DNA from: Collinsella aerofaciens
GTDB lineage: Bacteria > Actinomycetota > Coriobacteriia > Coriobacteriales > Coriobacteriaceae
DNA length: 64,000 nucleotides
Reading direction: 5' to 3'
Assembly: GCF_015561195.1 (NCBI RefSeq)
Contig: NZ_JADMSU010000009.1
Location: forward strand, 1 to 64,000
Positions 1 through 9,082 of this stretch are shown here, in pieces. Within the stretch, counting starts at the first letter, position 1, and every line of letters starts with the position of its first letter. The notes below the pieces were generated by a model, which had not been told where the DNA came from, did not search any database, and worked only from the letters and a program-made list of their open reading frames with translations. A program made the position numbers and the translations under genes.

Positions 1-254
1 GATTCGACAAGGGGCGACCATTGTGCAATCGCAAGAAGATGACGGGGCGGAATGTCAATCCTGGTCTAACAGAGCCTAATTGAATCCCCGGCGTTATGCC
101 GCTCGCTGGCGTTGCCAAAACATCGGCTGCTACGTGCCTTGGGCGCTAGTGACCGTTGCCCTTACATCTGTAACGAGTTGCTTACGCATCTCCAGGGTTC
201 TCCGTACTATCATGAATCAGATTGAATTGAGATGATGATAGGGAGCGCCTTTTT
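1..254. other. Non-coding start of window with a repeat fragment
   Basis: No convincing gene. Positions 99-127 match the distal 28 or so bases of the nested-hairpin repeat family found whole at 41849, 47916 and 63465 (GCTCGCTGGC, then TTGCCAAAACATCGG). The rest of that element is not recognisable here, so this is a remnant. The last 15 bases carry a GGGAG ribosome binding site for the following ABC gene. Confidence 0.5.
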
Positions 255-2129
255 ATGATTGAGCTGCTCAGGCGTTTTGGTGGTATATTTCGCCGGTATA
301 TGGTGATTGGCCCTGCGTGCAAGTTGATTGAAGTGATCTTTGACCTGCTGACGCCGCTGGTGATTGCCCAGATGATCGATAAGGGCATCGGCGCACACAA
401 TGTGAACGCTGTCGTCCACTACGGCATGGTACTTGCCGCCATGGCCGTGATCGGCATCTCGTTTACGCTCGTCTGCCAAAAGATGGCGGCGCTCACCTCG
501 CAGGGTATGGGTACCGACATTCGCGGCGCACTCTACCAGCACATCAACAAGCTGAGCTATGCCGAACTCGATCGCTTTGGCACGCCGTCGCTCATCACGC
601 GCATTACCAACGACGTCAACCAGGTGCAGCTTGCCGTGGCGCTGGGCGTGCGTATGCTCATCCGCTGGCCTTTCCTGGCGGTGGGTTCCATGGTTGCGGC
701 CCTTGCCATCGACCTTAAGCTCGGCATGATCTTTTTGATTTGCACGCCCGCCATCGGCCTGGTGTTTTGGCTTGTCATGGCGCGCTGCATCCCGTACTAC
801 AAGCAGCTGCAGGCAAAGCTCGATCGCATCGCGCTTATTTGCCGCGAGGGACTTTCGGGCGCCCGCGTGGTCCGGGCGTTTGTGCGCGAGGACCACGAGC
901 GCGAGCGTTTTGCCCAGGCGGCCGATGACCAGGCGCGTGTCGCAATCGCGGTGGGCAAGCTCTCGTCGATTCTCAACCCCGTCACGTTTTTGGTGATGAA
1001 CCTGGGCGTGTGCGCCATCCTGTGGGTGGGCGGCATTCAGGTCAACGTGGGCGAGCTCACGCAGGGCCAGGTCATGGCGTTCGTCAACTACATGACGCAG
1101 ACCCTGACCTCCATCGTGTATGTCGCCAACCTGGTCGTGGTCTTTACCAAGGCGAGCGCCAGTGCATCGCGTCTCAACGAGGTGCTCAATTGCGTGCCGA
1201 GCATTACCGACGAGGGCAATCAGCCAGTCGCACTGCCCGAGCCGAGCGAACTGGCGGGTGGCGCTGTTTCGGTCCCGGCGCTGAGCTTTGACCATGCGAG
1301 TTTTTCGTTTGGCGCGGGCGCGGCAAATGCCGTGAGCGATGTGACGCTGGAGCTGCTGCTGGGCAAAACGCTTGGCATTATCGGCGGCACGGGTAGCGGC
1401 AAGTCCACGCTCGTCTCGCTTATCCCGCGCCTGTACGATGCGAGCACTGGCAGCGTGAGCGTGATGGGCGCCGACGTGCGCACCTGGCCGCTCGATCAGC
1501 TGCGCCACGTGGTCGCGACCGTTCCGCAGCGCGCGTCGCTCGTGAGCGGCACGATCCGCAGCAACCTAACCTGGCGCGACGAGTCGGCGACCGACGAGGA
1601 GCTTTGGGCGGCGCTCGATATGGCGCAGGCCAGCGAGTTCGTGCGCAACAAGCCGCAGGGGCTCGACGCCCCGGTCGAGGCGGGCGGCAAGAACTTCAGC
1701 GGCGGTCAGCGCCAGCGCCTGACCATTGCGCGTGCCCTGGTGGGCTCGCCGCAGGTTCTGATCATGGACGATTCCGCCTCGGCGCTCGACTTTAAGACCG
1801 ACGCGGCGCTTCGCCATGCCATCCGCGAGCGCAGCGCACGCGGGGCCGCCGCGGGCGGACTCCCGCTGACCACGGTGATTGTGAGCCAGCGCGTCTCGAC
1901 CGTGCGTGACGCCGACATGATCTGCGTGCTCGATCACGGCTCGGTCGCGGGCCTGGGCGCGCATGACGAGCTGTATGCGACCTGCCAGCTCTATCGCGAG
2001 ATTTGCCAGTCGCAGCTTCGTCGCGAGGAGCTTGAGGGTCAGCAGGGGAGCGCGATGCCCGCGTCCGCCCCAAGTCCCGCGTCCGCCCCGGCTGCCCCGG
2101 CATCCGTCTGCGCAAAGGAGGGCTGCTAA
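255..2129 (+). CDS. ABC exporter half, degenerate-site subunit
   Basis: Type IV ABC exporter half of 624 residues: six-helix transmembrane domain (about 15-310), then a nucleotide-binding domain (about 340-580). Walker A is GGTGSGKST at 377-385 and the signature FSGGQ is at 481-485. The residue after Walker B is Asp506 rather than catalytic Glu (LIMDDSASALD), and the switch region reads SQRVST, with Gln for His. This matches the non-hydrolysing partner of heterodimeric exporters such as BmrCD or TM287/288. A Pro/Ala/Ser-rich tail follows the domain. The next gene starts directly at the stop codon (TAAATG) and encodes the canonical half, so the two should form one exporter. The substrate cannot be read from sequence; multidrug or peptide export is typical. 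Start chosen at ATG 255 behind GGGAG. Confidence 0.93.
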   Translation: MIELLRRFGGIFRRYMVIGPACKLIEVIFDLLTPLVIAQMIDKGIGAHNVNAVVHYGMVLAAMAVIGISFTLVCQKMAALTSQGMGTDIRGALYQHINKLSYAELDRFGTPSLITRITNDVNQVQLAVALGVRMLIRWPFLAVGSMVAALAIDLKLGMIFLICTPAIGLVFWLVMARCIPYYKQLQAKLDRIALICREGLSGARVVRAFVREDHERERFAQAADDQARVAIAVGKLSSILNPVTFLVMNLGVCAILWVGGIQVNVGELTQGQVMAFVNYMTQTLTSIVYVANLVVVFTKASASASRLNEVLNCVPSITDEGNQPVALPEPSELAGGAVSVPALSFDHASFSFGAGAANAVSDVTLELLLGKTLGIIGGTGSGKSTLVSLIPRLYDASTGSVSVMGADVRTWPLDQLRHVVATVPQRASLVSGTIRSNLTWRDESATDEELWAALDMAQASEFVRNKPQGLDAPVEAGGKNFSGGQRQRLTIARALVGSPQVLIMDDSASALDFKTDAALRHAIRERSARGAAAGGLPLTTVIVSQRVSTVRDADMICVLDHGSVAGLGAHDELYATCQLYREICQSQLRREELEGQQGSAMPASAPSPASAPAAPASVCAKEGC

Positions 2130-3989
2130 ATGAATCCGTATACTTCTTCCGGTTCGGTCGCCACGATGACGGCCAACGTGTCCGGCAACGATAACCTCAA
2201 CGACTTGAGTGACGGCCCGCGTCAGCCCGGCGACCCCGAGCGCTACCCCGTGGGCGCGGTGACTCGCCGCCTGCTGGGCTACGTCCGTCCGCATCGCATT
2301 TCGTTTACGGCGTCGTTTGTGAGCGCCGCCATCTCGGTGATCTTGCAGCTCTATACGCCCATCCTCATCGGCGAGGGCATCGACCTCATCGTTGCCGCCG
2401 GGCAGGTGGACTTCGGGTCGCTGCTGCCGCTCGTTACCAAGCTCGCGATTGTCGTGGTGGGCGCGGCGGCCTTCCAGTGGCTGCAGGGCTACTGCGTCAA
2501 CCGTCTGTCCTACGAGACGGTGCGCGACATGCGCGTGGAGGCGAGCGACAAGCTCAGCCGCATGCCGCTCAGCTTTATCGACGGCCATGCCCACGGCGAC
2601 CTCATGAGCCGCGTGGTCAACGACGTCGATCAGGTGGGTGACGGCCTGCTGCAGGGCTTTACGCAGCTCTTTACCGGCGTCATCACCATCGTGGGCACGC
2701 TCGCGTTTATGCTCTCCATCAACCTGACCATGACGCTCGTTGTGGTGCTCGTCACGCCGCTTTCCATCTTTGCGGCCGGTGCTATCGCCAAGCTTTCCAA
2801 TAAGAGCTTCACTGCTCAACAGCGCATCCAGGGCCAACTCGGCGGTCATATCGAGGAGTATGTGGGTGAGCAAAAGCTCGTGGACGCCTTCGCCTACGGC
2901 CTGCACGCTCAACAGCGCTTCGATGTCCTCAACGCCGAGCTCTATACGGCGGGCGAGCGCGCGCAGTTTATGGGTTCGCTTTCTAACCCCGGTACGCGCT
3001 TCATCAATAACATCATCTATGCCGTGGTCGCTGTGATCGGCTGCGTGGGCGTGATCACGGGCGTGCCCGCGGCGCTTACGGTGGGCGGCGTGCAGATTTT
3101 CCTGTCCTATGCTAACCAGTACACCAAGCCGTTCAACGAGGTTACCAACGTCATTACGCAAATCCAGACGGCGTATGCCTCGGCGCGCCGCATGTTTGCA
3201 CTGCTCGACGCCCGCGAGCAGGAGCCCGATGCGCCAGACGCCGTGGAGCTTGCCGCCCCGCGTGTCGAGGTGACTTTTGAACACGTGGACTTTAGCTATG
3301 TGCCCGACCGCAAGCTGCTGCAGGATATCTGCATCGAGGCCAAGCCCGGCATGCGTTTTGCCCTGGTCGGCCCCACGGGCTGCGGAAAGACAACGCTCAT
3401 CAATTTGCTGCTGCGGTTTTACGATATCGATGCCGGACGCATCATGGTCGATGGCCGGTCTTCGCGTGACTACACGCGCGCAAGCCTGCGCCGCGCCTTT
3501 GGCATGGTGCTGCAGGATACGTGGCTGTTCGAGGGCACGGTGGCGGAAAATATCGCTTACGGTTGCCCGGATGCCACGCGTGAACAGGTTATCGAAGCCG
3601 CCAAGCGCGCGCACGCGCACAAGTTTATCGTGCAGCTGCCAAGCGGCTACGATACGGTCATCGGCGAGGACGGCGGCATGTTTAGCCAGGGTCAAAAACA
3701 GCTGCTGTGCATCGCGCGCGTCATGCTCACCGACCCGGCGATTCTGCTGCTGGACGAGGCGACGTCGAGCATCGATACCCGCACCGAGCTGCAGGTGCAG
3801 GCGGCATTCGACGAGCTTATGGCCGGCCGTACGAGCTTTGTGGTGGCGCATCGCCTGAGCACCATCCGCAACGCCGACTGCATTCTGGTGATGCGCGACG
3901 GCGAGATTATCGAGCGCGGCACGCACGACGAGCTGCTAGCGGCAGGCGGCTTCTACGCCGAACTCTACCGCAGCCAATTCGCCCAGTGA
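2130..3989 (+). CDS. ABC exporter half, canonical catalytic subunit
   Basis: Second half of the heterodimer, 619 residues. An N-terminal cytoplasmic stretch of about 45 residues precedes six membrane helices and an ATPase domain. Walker A is GPTGCGKTT at 414-422; Walker B ends in Asp542-Glu543 with the catalytic Glu present (LLLDEATSS); the switch His574 lies in VAHRLST. Its signature is FSQGQ rather than SGGQ. That is the expected complement to the upstream partner: the competent ATP site is built from this Walker motif and the partner's intact signature. The ATG abuts the upstream stop, indicating translational coupling. No regulator lies next to the pair. Confidence 0.94.
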   Translation: MNPYTSSGSVATMTANVSGNDNLNDLSDGPRQPGDPERYPVGAVTRRLLGYVRPHRISFTASFVSAAISVILQLYTPILIGEGIDLIVAAGQVDFGSLLPLVTKLAIVVVGAAAFQWLQGYCVNRLSYETVRDMRVEASDKLSRMPLSFIDGHAHGDLMSRVVNDVDQVGDGLLQGFTQLFTGVITIVGTLAFMLSINLTMTLVVVLVTPLSIFAAGAIAKLSNKSFTAQQRIQGQLGGHIEEYVGEQKLVDAFAYGLHAQQRFDVLNAELYTAGERAQFMGSLSNPGTRFINNIIYAVVAVIGCVGVITGVPAALTVGGVQIFLSYANQYTKPFNEVTNVITQIQTAYASARRMFALLDAREQEPDAPDAVELAAPRVEVTFEHVDFSYVPDRKLLQDICIEAKPGMRFALVGPTGCGKTTLINLLLRFYDIDAGRIMVDGRSSRDYTRASLRRAFGMVLQDTWLFEGTVAENIAYGCPDATREQVIEAAKRAHAHKFIVQLPSGYDTVIGEDGGMFSQGQKQLLCIARVMLTDPAILLLDEATSSIDTRTELQVQAAFDELMAGRTSFVVAHRLSTIRNADCILVMRDGEIIERGTHDELLAAGGFYAELYRSQFAQ

Positions 3990-4064
3990 GCAAGCCCGTG
4001 GGGCAAATTAATCAGGTTTGTTTGTCCCATAGAGCGATCTTGTTATATAGCGTTCTACCAGCGC

Positions 4065-4156
4065 GTGAAACATTTTGACGATACTCCGTGACACAATTTG
4101 ACGGCGTTTTGTGAAACAGTTTTTCGGACATTCGTGCAACGTTCTGCGGCGGTTTC
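4065..4156. repeat. Four 23-bp degenerate tandem repeats upstream of flavodoxin gene
   Basis: Within the 317-base gap between the ABC pair and the flavodoxin-like gene, four units begin at 4065, 4088, 4111 and 4134, exactly 23 bp apart: GTGAAACATTTTGACG, GTGACACAATTTGACGG, GTGAAACAGTTTTTCGG and GTGCAACGTTCTGCGG. Only the first half of each unit is conserved. A fifth, weaker match may start at 4042. The array ends about 150 bases before the gene. Exact spacing with a conserved core suggests a multi-site operator; the protein that would bind is unknown. The rest of the gap shows no gene. Confidence 0.6.
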
Positions 4157-4306
4157 AATCCGAAGTACATACTGTTCGAAATCTGTCCAAAGATGTCGTC
4201 TGCGTCGCCAATCGACAGACGGTGGTTTACATCTGTCACGTTAGTACTAAGATATTCATCTAATAAATTGCATTAGTGGCTTTAGTTTTGGGGGAAACGA
4301 GGCAAC

Positions 4307-4864
4307 GTGACTATGACGTGCTCTTTGGTGGTTAACAGCAAGAGCGGTAATACCAGGATGGTTTCGGGTGCGATCAAGCGCGCTCTGCAGGCTGCGGGCG
4401 TTGAGTTTGTCCACGCTGCGGCGTTGAGCGACGATGCGGACGCAGATCAGGTTGCGCTCGAGGCGCAGGGCGCCTGCGCGGCCGACACGGTGCTCGTCGG
4501 TTTTTGGTGCGACAAGGGTGCGTGCACGCCTTCGGTCGCGGCGTTGCTCTCCGCCTTGCACGGCAAGCGCGTCTTCTTGTTTGGCACCTGCGGTTTTGGC
4601 GCCGACCAGAGCTACTATCAGCAGATTATCGACCGCGTGACCTCCAATTTGGCCAACGATGCCGAGCTTGCGGGCTGGGCGATGTGTCAGGGCAAGATGG
4701 GCCCCGCGGTCAAGCAGCGCTACGAGGCCATGCTCGAGCAAGATCCCGACAACGCGCGCTATAAGATGCTGCTCGACAACTGGGTTGCCGCAAAGGACCA
4801 TCCCACCAAGGAAGATCTGGATAACATGGCTGCAGCCGCCAAAAAGGCCGTGCTGGGGGAGTAG
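4307..4864 (+). CDS. Flavodoxin-like FMN protein
   Basis: Protein of 185 residues with a flavodoxin fold. The N-terminal strand is followed by SKSGNTRMV, the FMN phosphate-binding loop; WCDKG at about 67-71 and GTCGFG at about 96-101 lie where the other flavin-contacting loops occur. The C-terminus is a longer helical extension than in classic flavodoxins. It should carry electrons for an unidentified partner. The general shape recalls stand-alone flavodoxin family proteins such as BilS, but no BilR-like reductase is adjacent and I do not assign that name. The GTG at 4307 is favoured because GGGGGAA lies about 10 bases upstream; an ATG six bases later is possible. The gene appears monocistronic, between the 23-bp array and a large palindromic element. 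Confidence 0.8.
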   Translation: MTMTCSLVVNSKSGNTRMVSGAIKRALQAAGVEFVHAAALSDDADADQVALEAQGACAADTVLVGFWCDKGACTPSVAALLSALHGKRVFLFGTCGFGADQSYYQQIIDRVTSNLANDAELAGWAMCQGKMGPAVKQRYEAMLEQDPDNARYKMLLDNWVAAKDHPTKEDLDNMAAAAKKAVLGE

Positions 4865-4902
4865 CTCCCATCGCTGACGGCGGTCGGTCCATCTTTCTAA
4901 AT

Positions 4903-5510
4903 GAAACGTCCTCCCGGGCGTCGGGGCACGAAGTTCCCTGCTCTACAGTCCTGCGCAAGACGAAGGCCACATTAAGTGGCCTTCTTTGCGTGCGGAACTC
5001 GCGATGAACTTCGTGCCCCGACGCCCGGGAGGACGCCTCTTTATTGATGGGAGGCCTGATAGGTCGATGGTTCCGTGCCCGGATGCGTCCAAAGTGGGAC
5101 GGGCTTTCCGGATGGTCAGGCTTTCGAAAAATGCGTCCCGGAATTTGCCTTTGGAATGGGACGTAGTTTCCCGTTGAGGTGCTTTGCGGAAAGTGCATCC
5201 CACTCTGGGCGGTCGAAGTGGGACACAACTTTCCCAATGAGAGCCAACCGGAAACCACGTCCCAGAATCAGCCCCCAAAGTGGGACGCACTTTCCCAACG
5301 AGCCTCAACCGGAAAATACATCCCGGAATCCAGCTGAATAGTGGGACACACTTTCCCAATCGGGTCCCAAGCGGAAACTGCATCCCATTCCAGACAAGAA
5401 TTCCGGGACACACTTTCCGCAAACAAAGAAGGCCACATAACGTGGCCTTCGTCTTGCGCAGGACTGTCCGAGCAGGGAACCTTATATGCCTCCGCCCGGA
5501 CAGACGTTTC
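4903..5510. repeat. Composite palindromic element with 62-bp tandem array
   Basis: Occupies nearly all of the 669-base gap after the flavodoxin gene. Left part: a perfect 28-bp inverted repeat (4908-4935 with 5007-5034) encloses a terminator-like hairpin (GAAGGCCAC and GTGGCCTTC, 4961-4983). Middle: units starting at 5094, 5156, 5218, 5280, 5341 and 5403 (spacing 61-62), each an imperfect palindrome opening with TGGGACRCACTTTCC and closing with GGAAANNGCATCCC. Right part: 5425-5510 is an inverted copy of 4903-4986, so the whole element has terminal inverted repeats of about 85 bp. No transposase or open frame lies inside. The inner hairpins probably also terminate the two converging flanking genes. 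Confidence 0.8.
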
Positions 5511-5533
5511 AGTTATGAACTCGCAGCTAGTCG

Positions 5534-7834
5534 TTACTTGATCTTGGTCGTACCCGGTGCCAGGTTGGGGTCGGTCTCGTTGGCCTCGGTCTGGAAGTGC
5601 TCGGTGTACACGTTCTTGCCATCGCGGAACATCTCGTAGTACTGCATCTTGGCGTAATCCTCGCGCGCCTTGGTGGCGGCTGCTGCGGCGGCGTCGTCAC
5701 CGGTGACGTTGGAGGAGAGCGCCCAGCGCAGGCTGGCGTCCTCGTAGCCGACCGAGTTGATGGCGGGCAGTGACTCGCGCAGCGTCATGTGCGCCTTCTG
5801 GTAGTCGGTCAGCGGTGCGCCGATCAGCTGCATCAGCTGCGTGGACAGGTAGTTGGTGGACAGGTCGTCGACCTCGCTCGTCTGGTCGCAACCGGCAACG
5901 TCGTAGTTAGCCCAAATGATGTAGTCGGTCTGCCACAAGCGCTCCTGGTGGGTAGCGTCGTCCTCGCCGGTAAACCACTTGTCGTTGAACTTGGACGGGA
6001 AGAACGGCTGGTGGTCGCCCCAGAACACCACGACCACCTTGCGGTCGAGCTTGCTCAAGGCGTTGAGGAAGTAGCGCAGCGCCTGGTCGGACTGCTCGAT
6101 GCACGAGACATACTCGTCGACATCGGATAGCGTGCCGTCCTCGACGGTCTTGGCGTCCAGATCGGTCGTGTCGATATTCAGGTGCATCTGCTTGTCGACC
6201 GGCAGCAGGCCCGTATCGTAGCCCGAGTGGTTCTGCATGGTCACGTCGAAGATAAACTGCGGATCGGCGTTCTGGTCGAGCAGCTCAAGAATCTTGTCGT
6301 AGGTAGCCTGGTCGGTCACCATGCCGCGCAGGGTATCGGCGCCCTGGAAATCGTTGATGGACAGGAACTGGTCAAAACCAAAGTCCTTGTAGACGTTCTC
6401 GCGGTTCCAGTTGGTTGCGTGGTTGGGGTGCATGGCCGTGGTGGAATATCCGAGCGATTTGAACTGCTCTGCCAGATTCCCGGTCGTTTCCATGTTGTAG
6501 ATGGTGTAGGGGTACACGCCCGAGCCCAGGTTGGCCATGGAGTTGCCGGTCATAAACTCAAACTCGGTATTGGCGGTGCCGCCGCCGTAGGCGCTCACGT
6601 AGAGCTTGCCGCGGCTGAGGCAGTTGGACAGGTTCTTAAAGTACTGCGGGCCTTCGTAGCCGGCGCGCATGTTCTGGTAGATCGAAAGATCCGAGAAGGT
6701 CTCGTTCATGATGGCGATGACCGTGGGCTTCTCGCTGTCGAACTGCTCCTTTGCGGCGGCGCGCTCGTCGCTCTCGGCCGCGTCGGACTTGTCGTAGGCC
6801 TTGGCGTACTTTTTGAGCGTGGCCTTGGCATCGTCGACGGAGTAGTCGGCGGGTTTGGGCGGCTTGATGGACTGCGCTGCGCTAATGAAAGCGGGCAGGT
6901 AGCCCTCGCGCCAGTAGCTCTCGAGCGGGCGCCAGGTGTAGACGGTGATGCCGAGGGTGTTGTAGTAGTCGATGAGCGTGACGTGTGCGGTCACACCGCC
7001 CAGGCACAGCACGGCGACGAGCAGGTTGGTGAGCAGCATGCGCTTGGCGTTGGCGGCGCCCTTCTGACGGTGCGGTGCCACCAGGCCGGCGTACTCGCAC
7101 AGCAGCATGGCGATGGCGGTAAAGCCCATGGACAGCACGCAGAACAGTGAGATCGAGAAGGTGTAGCCGGTGCCGGCGACCGCGGCGGCGGTGGAGATGG
7201 CCGAAAGGTCGCCCGGCTGGATGGGCATGGATTTAAATGTGATGACGAAGAACTCGGCAATGCCCAGGACAAAGAGGGCAAAGGCCAGGACCGCGGGAGC
7301 TGCGCCGTGGCGCTGGAACAGGAAGAACAGGCCGGTCATGAGCGTGGTGATGATGGCCCACTCGAGCAGGATGCACAGGGGGTAGACCCAGGTAAAGTCG
7401 TGGTTGGACGATACCTCCATGCCTAGCAGCGCAAAGACGCCGGCGAGCAGCAGGCACAGCACGGCGGCGACGAGCGGCTTGCCCACAAAGGCGCCGCGCA
7501 GGCGGGCGAGCTTGCCGGTGGGAGCGGGGGCGTCGGGCGCGGCGAACGCAAAGACGCGCGGGGCGATGCGGTCGCGTGCGATGCTGGCCCAAGCGCAGCC
7601 GGTGAGGATGGCGTTGGTCAGGATGAGCATCACAAAGGCGAGCGGCTCGTTTTGGGCGACGAGGCCAATGGCGCCCCAAATGGTCAAAAAGAGCTGGAAC
7701 AGGCCGAAGGCGACGCTCCACCCAAGAGCGCTTTTGGCAACGGTGCCCGACTGAGCGCGAATGGCCTTGGCCTCGCGCAAGACAAGGTAGACGGTCGCCG
7801 CAAGACCGACGAGCGAGATGGCGGCAGCGAACAT
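5534..7834 (-). CDS. LtaS-family phosphoglycerol transferase (membrane sulfatase fold)
   Basis: About 766 residues. The N-terminal half has several hydrophobic helices (about 1-310), followed by a large extracytoplasmic sulfatase-like domain. The metal and catalytic motif NETFSD (Thr nucleophile in the LtaS family) is followed by NTEFEFMTG, HPNHATNWNRE and the metal site FWGDHQPFF. Such enzymes transfer glycerol phosphate from phosphatidylglycerol to lipoteichoic acid or glycan polymers outside the cell. The C-terminal 80 residues are polar. The start was moved to the ATG at 7834, which has GAGGAG seven bases upstream, rather than the GTG five codons earlier. It stands alone and converges with the flavodoxin gene across the palindromic element. 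Confidence 0.85.
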   Translation of the reverse strand: MFAAAISLVGLAATVYLVLREAKAIRAQSGTVAKSALGWSVAFGLFQLFLTIWGAIGLVAQNEPLAFVMLILTNAILTGCAWASIARDRIAPRVFAFAAPDAPAPTGKLARLRGAFVGKPLVAAVLCLLLAGVFALLGMEVSSNHDFTWVYPLCILLEWAIITTLMTGLFFLFQRHGAAPAVLAFALFVLGIAEFFVITFKSMPIQPGDLSAISTAAAVAGTGYTFSISLFCVLSMGFTAIAMLLCEYAGLVAPHRQKGAANAKRMLLTNLLVAVLCLGGVTAHVTLIDYYNTLGITVYTWRPLESYWREGYLPAFISAAQSIKPPKPADYSVDDAKATLKKYAKAYDKSDAAESDERAAAKEQFDSEKPTVIAIMNETFSDLSIYQNMRAGYEGPQYFKNLSNCLSRGKLYVSAYGGGTANTEFEFMTGNSMANLGSGVYPYTIYNMETTGNLAEQFKSLGYSTTAMHPNHATNWNRENVYKDFGFDQFLSINDFQGADTLRGMVTDQATYDKILELLDQNADPQFIFDVTMQNHSGYDTGLLPVDKQMHLNIDTTDLDAKTVEDGTLSDVDEYVSCIEQSDQALRYFLNALSKLDRKVVVVFWGDHQPFFPSKFNDKWFTGEDDATHQERLWQTDYIIWANYDVAGCDQTSEVDDLSTNYLSTQLMQLIGAPLTDYQKAHMTLRESLPAINSVGYEDASLRWALSSNVTGDDAAAAAATKAREDYAKMQYYEMFRDGKNVYTEHFQTEANETDPNLAPGTTKIK

Positions 7835-8047
7835 GCTGAGACTCCTCACAAACTAAAACGTACGAAAGCGGGGGTTTACCCGATTGTTACCAAGATATGC
7901 GCTGCAATTGGTGTCTGCGCACAACAACCAGCCATATTAACGCGCACGTGTGGCGGTGTGGCGCAATGTAGTGGCGACCTGCGCGATAATGGACGGGAAT
8001 TACACGGAAACGTAAAGGCTTCTTAAAGAATTAGCGAGGATAGAGCT

Positions 8048-8923
8048 ATGGGCGAGCAGGTTTGTATGACGGGTGCCGAGTACTGCGGCGGAGCTGCGGG
8101 CGTGGATGCGAACGGTTATCCGGTCGAGACTACGGGTAATGCGGTGCTGGACACGTTGGAGCACCGTTCCTCCACGCGTGCCTTCGCGCGTGATGACGAC
8201 GACCGTCCCGTGGCGGTGACCGACGAGCAGCGTGCGGCGATTCTGCATGCGGCGAGTCGCGCGCCGTCGGCGGGCGCCATGATGATGTATTCCATCGTGA
8301 GTATCCGCGAGCAGGCTACGCTCGACCGCCTGGCCGACCTGTGCGACCACCAGCCCATGATCGCCAAGGCGCCCTGGGCACTAATTTTTGTGGTCGATTA
8401 TGCCAAGTGGATCGATCTGTTTGAGCACGTGGGCTGCTTTGAGCCCGAGTTTGTCGAGCGCACGGGCAAGGCACCTCGCCGCGCGCCGGGTTTGGGCGAC
8501 TTTGCCATCGCAGCCCAGGACGCCGTGATCGCCGCGCAAAACGCCGTGGTTGCCGCCGAGGCCCTGGGCCTGGGGAGCTGCTATATCGGTGATATCGTCG
8601 AGAATGCCGAGGAAGTTGCCGAGCTGCTCGATCTGCCGCCCTATACCATGCCGTTGTCGATGCTCATCATCGGCACGCCCCGTAAGGAGCGTCCGGCCAT
8701 TGCGCATCCCGTGGTGAACCTGGTGCACGAGGAGCGCTACTGCCGTGCGGATGCCGCGACCATGGATGCGCAGGTGGCCGAGATGGACGCGATGTTCCGT
8801 CCGCATGCCCGCGAGGTGGGGGAGCGCGTCGTGGACATCTATACCCGCAAGCACACGAGTCCCTTTATGGCCGAGATGAGCCGCTCCATGGAGTGGTGGT
8901 TCAAAAATTGGCTCGGAAAATGA
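8048..8923 (+). CDS. Nitroreductase family FMN oxidoreductase
   Basis: 291 residues. The nitroreductase core spans about 35-215: EHRSSTRAF and SRAPSAGAMMMYS are the usual FMN phosphate-binding arginine and serine segments, and AAEALGLGSCYIGDI is the typical late helix-strand. The last 70 residues (ending KNWLGK) form an extension outside the core. These flavoproteins reduce nitroaromatics, quinones or related substrates with NAD(P)H; the true substrate is unknown. Start ATG 8048 behind GAGGAT. The stop codon sits one base from a short perfect palindrome that probably ends the transcript. Confidence 0.85.
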   Translation: MGEQVCMTGAEYCGGAAGVDANGYPVETTGNAVLDTLEHRSSTRAFARDDDDRPVAVTDEQRAAILHAASRAPSAGAMMMYSIVSIREQATLDRLADLCDHQPMIAKAPWALIFVVDYAKWIDLFEHVGCFEPEFVERTGKAPRRAPGLGDFAIAAQDAVIAAQNAVVAAEALGLGSCYIGDIVENAEEVAELLDLPPYTMPLSMLIIGTPRKERPAIAHPVVNLVHEERYCRADAATMDAQVAEMDAMFRPHAREVGERVVDIYTRKHTSPFMAEMSRSMEWWFKNWLGK

Positions 8924-8924
8924 C

Positions 8925-8959
8925 GAATGTGACAAAGGGACAGTCCCTTTGTCACATTC
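8925..8959. repeat. Short ACAAAGGG palindrome (terminator-like), copy 1
   Basis: Perfect inverted repeat with 16-bp arms and a 3-base loop: GAATGTGACAAAGGGA, CAG, then the reverse complement. It begins two bases after the nitroreductase stop. Related copies occur at 22322, 34728, 39803 and 46557, and a variant on CCACCACAAAGG at 11421, nearly all directly at stop codons. No long T run follows, so rho-independent termination is uncertain; it may instead stabilise 3' ends. Confidence 0.75.
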
Positions 8960-9082
8960 CATATCGCCGCGGTGGCCTAAAGGCCGTATAAATGTTTATC
9001 TAGCTGGGAAAACAGTGCCATTCAAACATAGGACGATTACCTATAATCCCTTCGAACATTAAAGTTGGGAGGAAACCGGCTT

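Noticed and set aside
1566-3926. Long open frame antisense to the first ABC pair
   Set aside because: Shadow frame of two clear ABC exporter genes; no recognisable domain.
4065-4156. Iterons of a plasmid or phage origin
   Set aside because: No Rep, Par or integrase gene nearby, the repeats are weakly conserved, and the context is chromosomal housekeeping.
4307-4864. BilS of a bilirubin reductase operon
   Set aside because: Only a general flavodoxin resemblance, with no BilR-like reductase nearby.
5094-5420. CRISPR-like array
   Set aside because: The 62-bp units are degenerate, their conserved blocks alternate in orientation, the segments between them are similar from unit to unit, and no cas genes are present.
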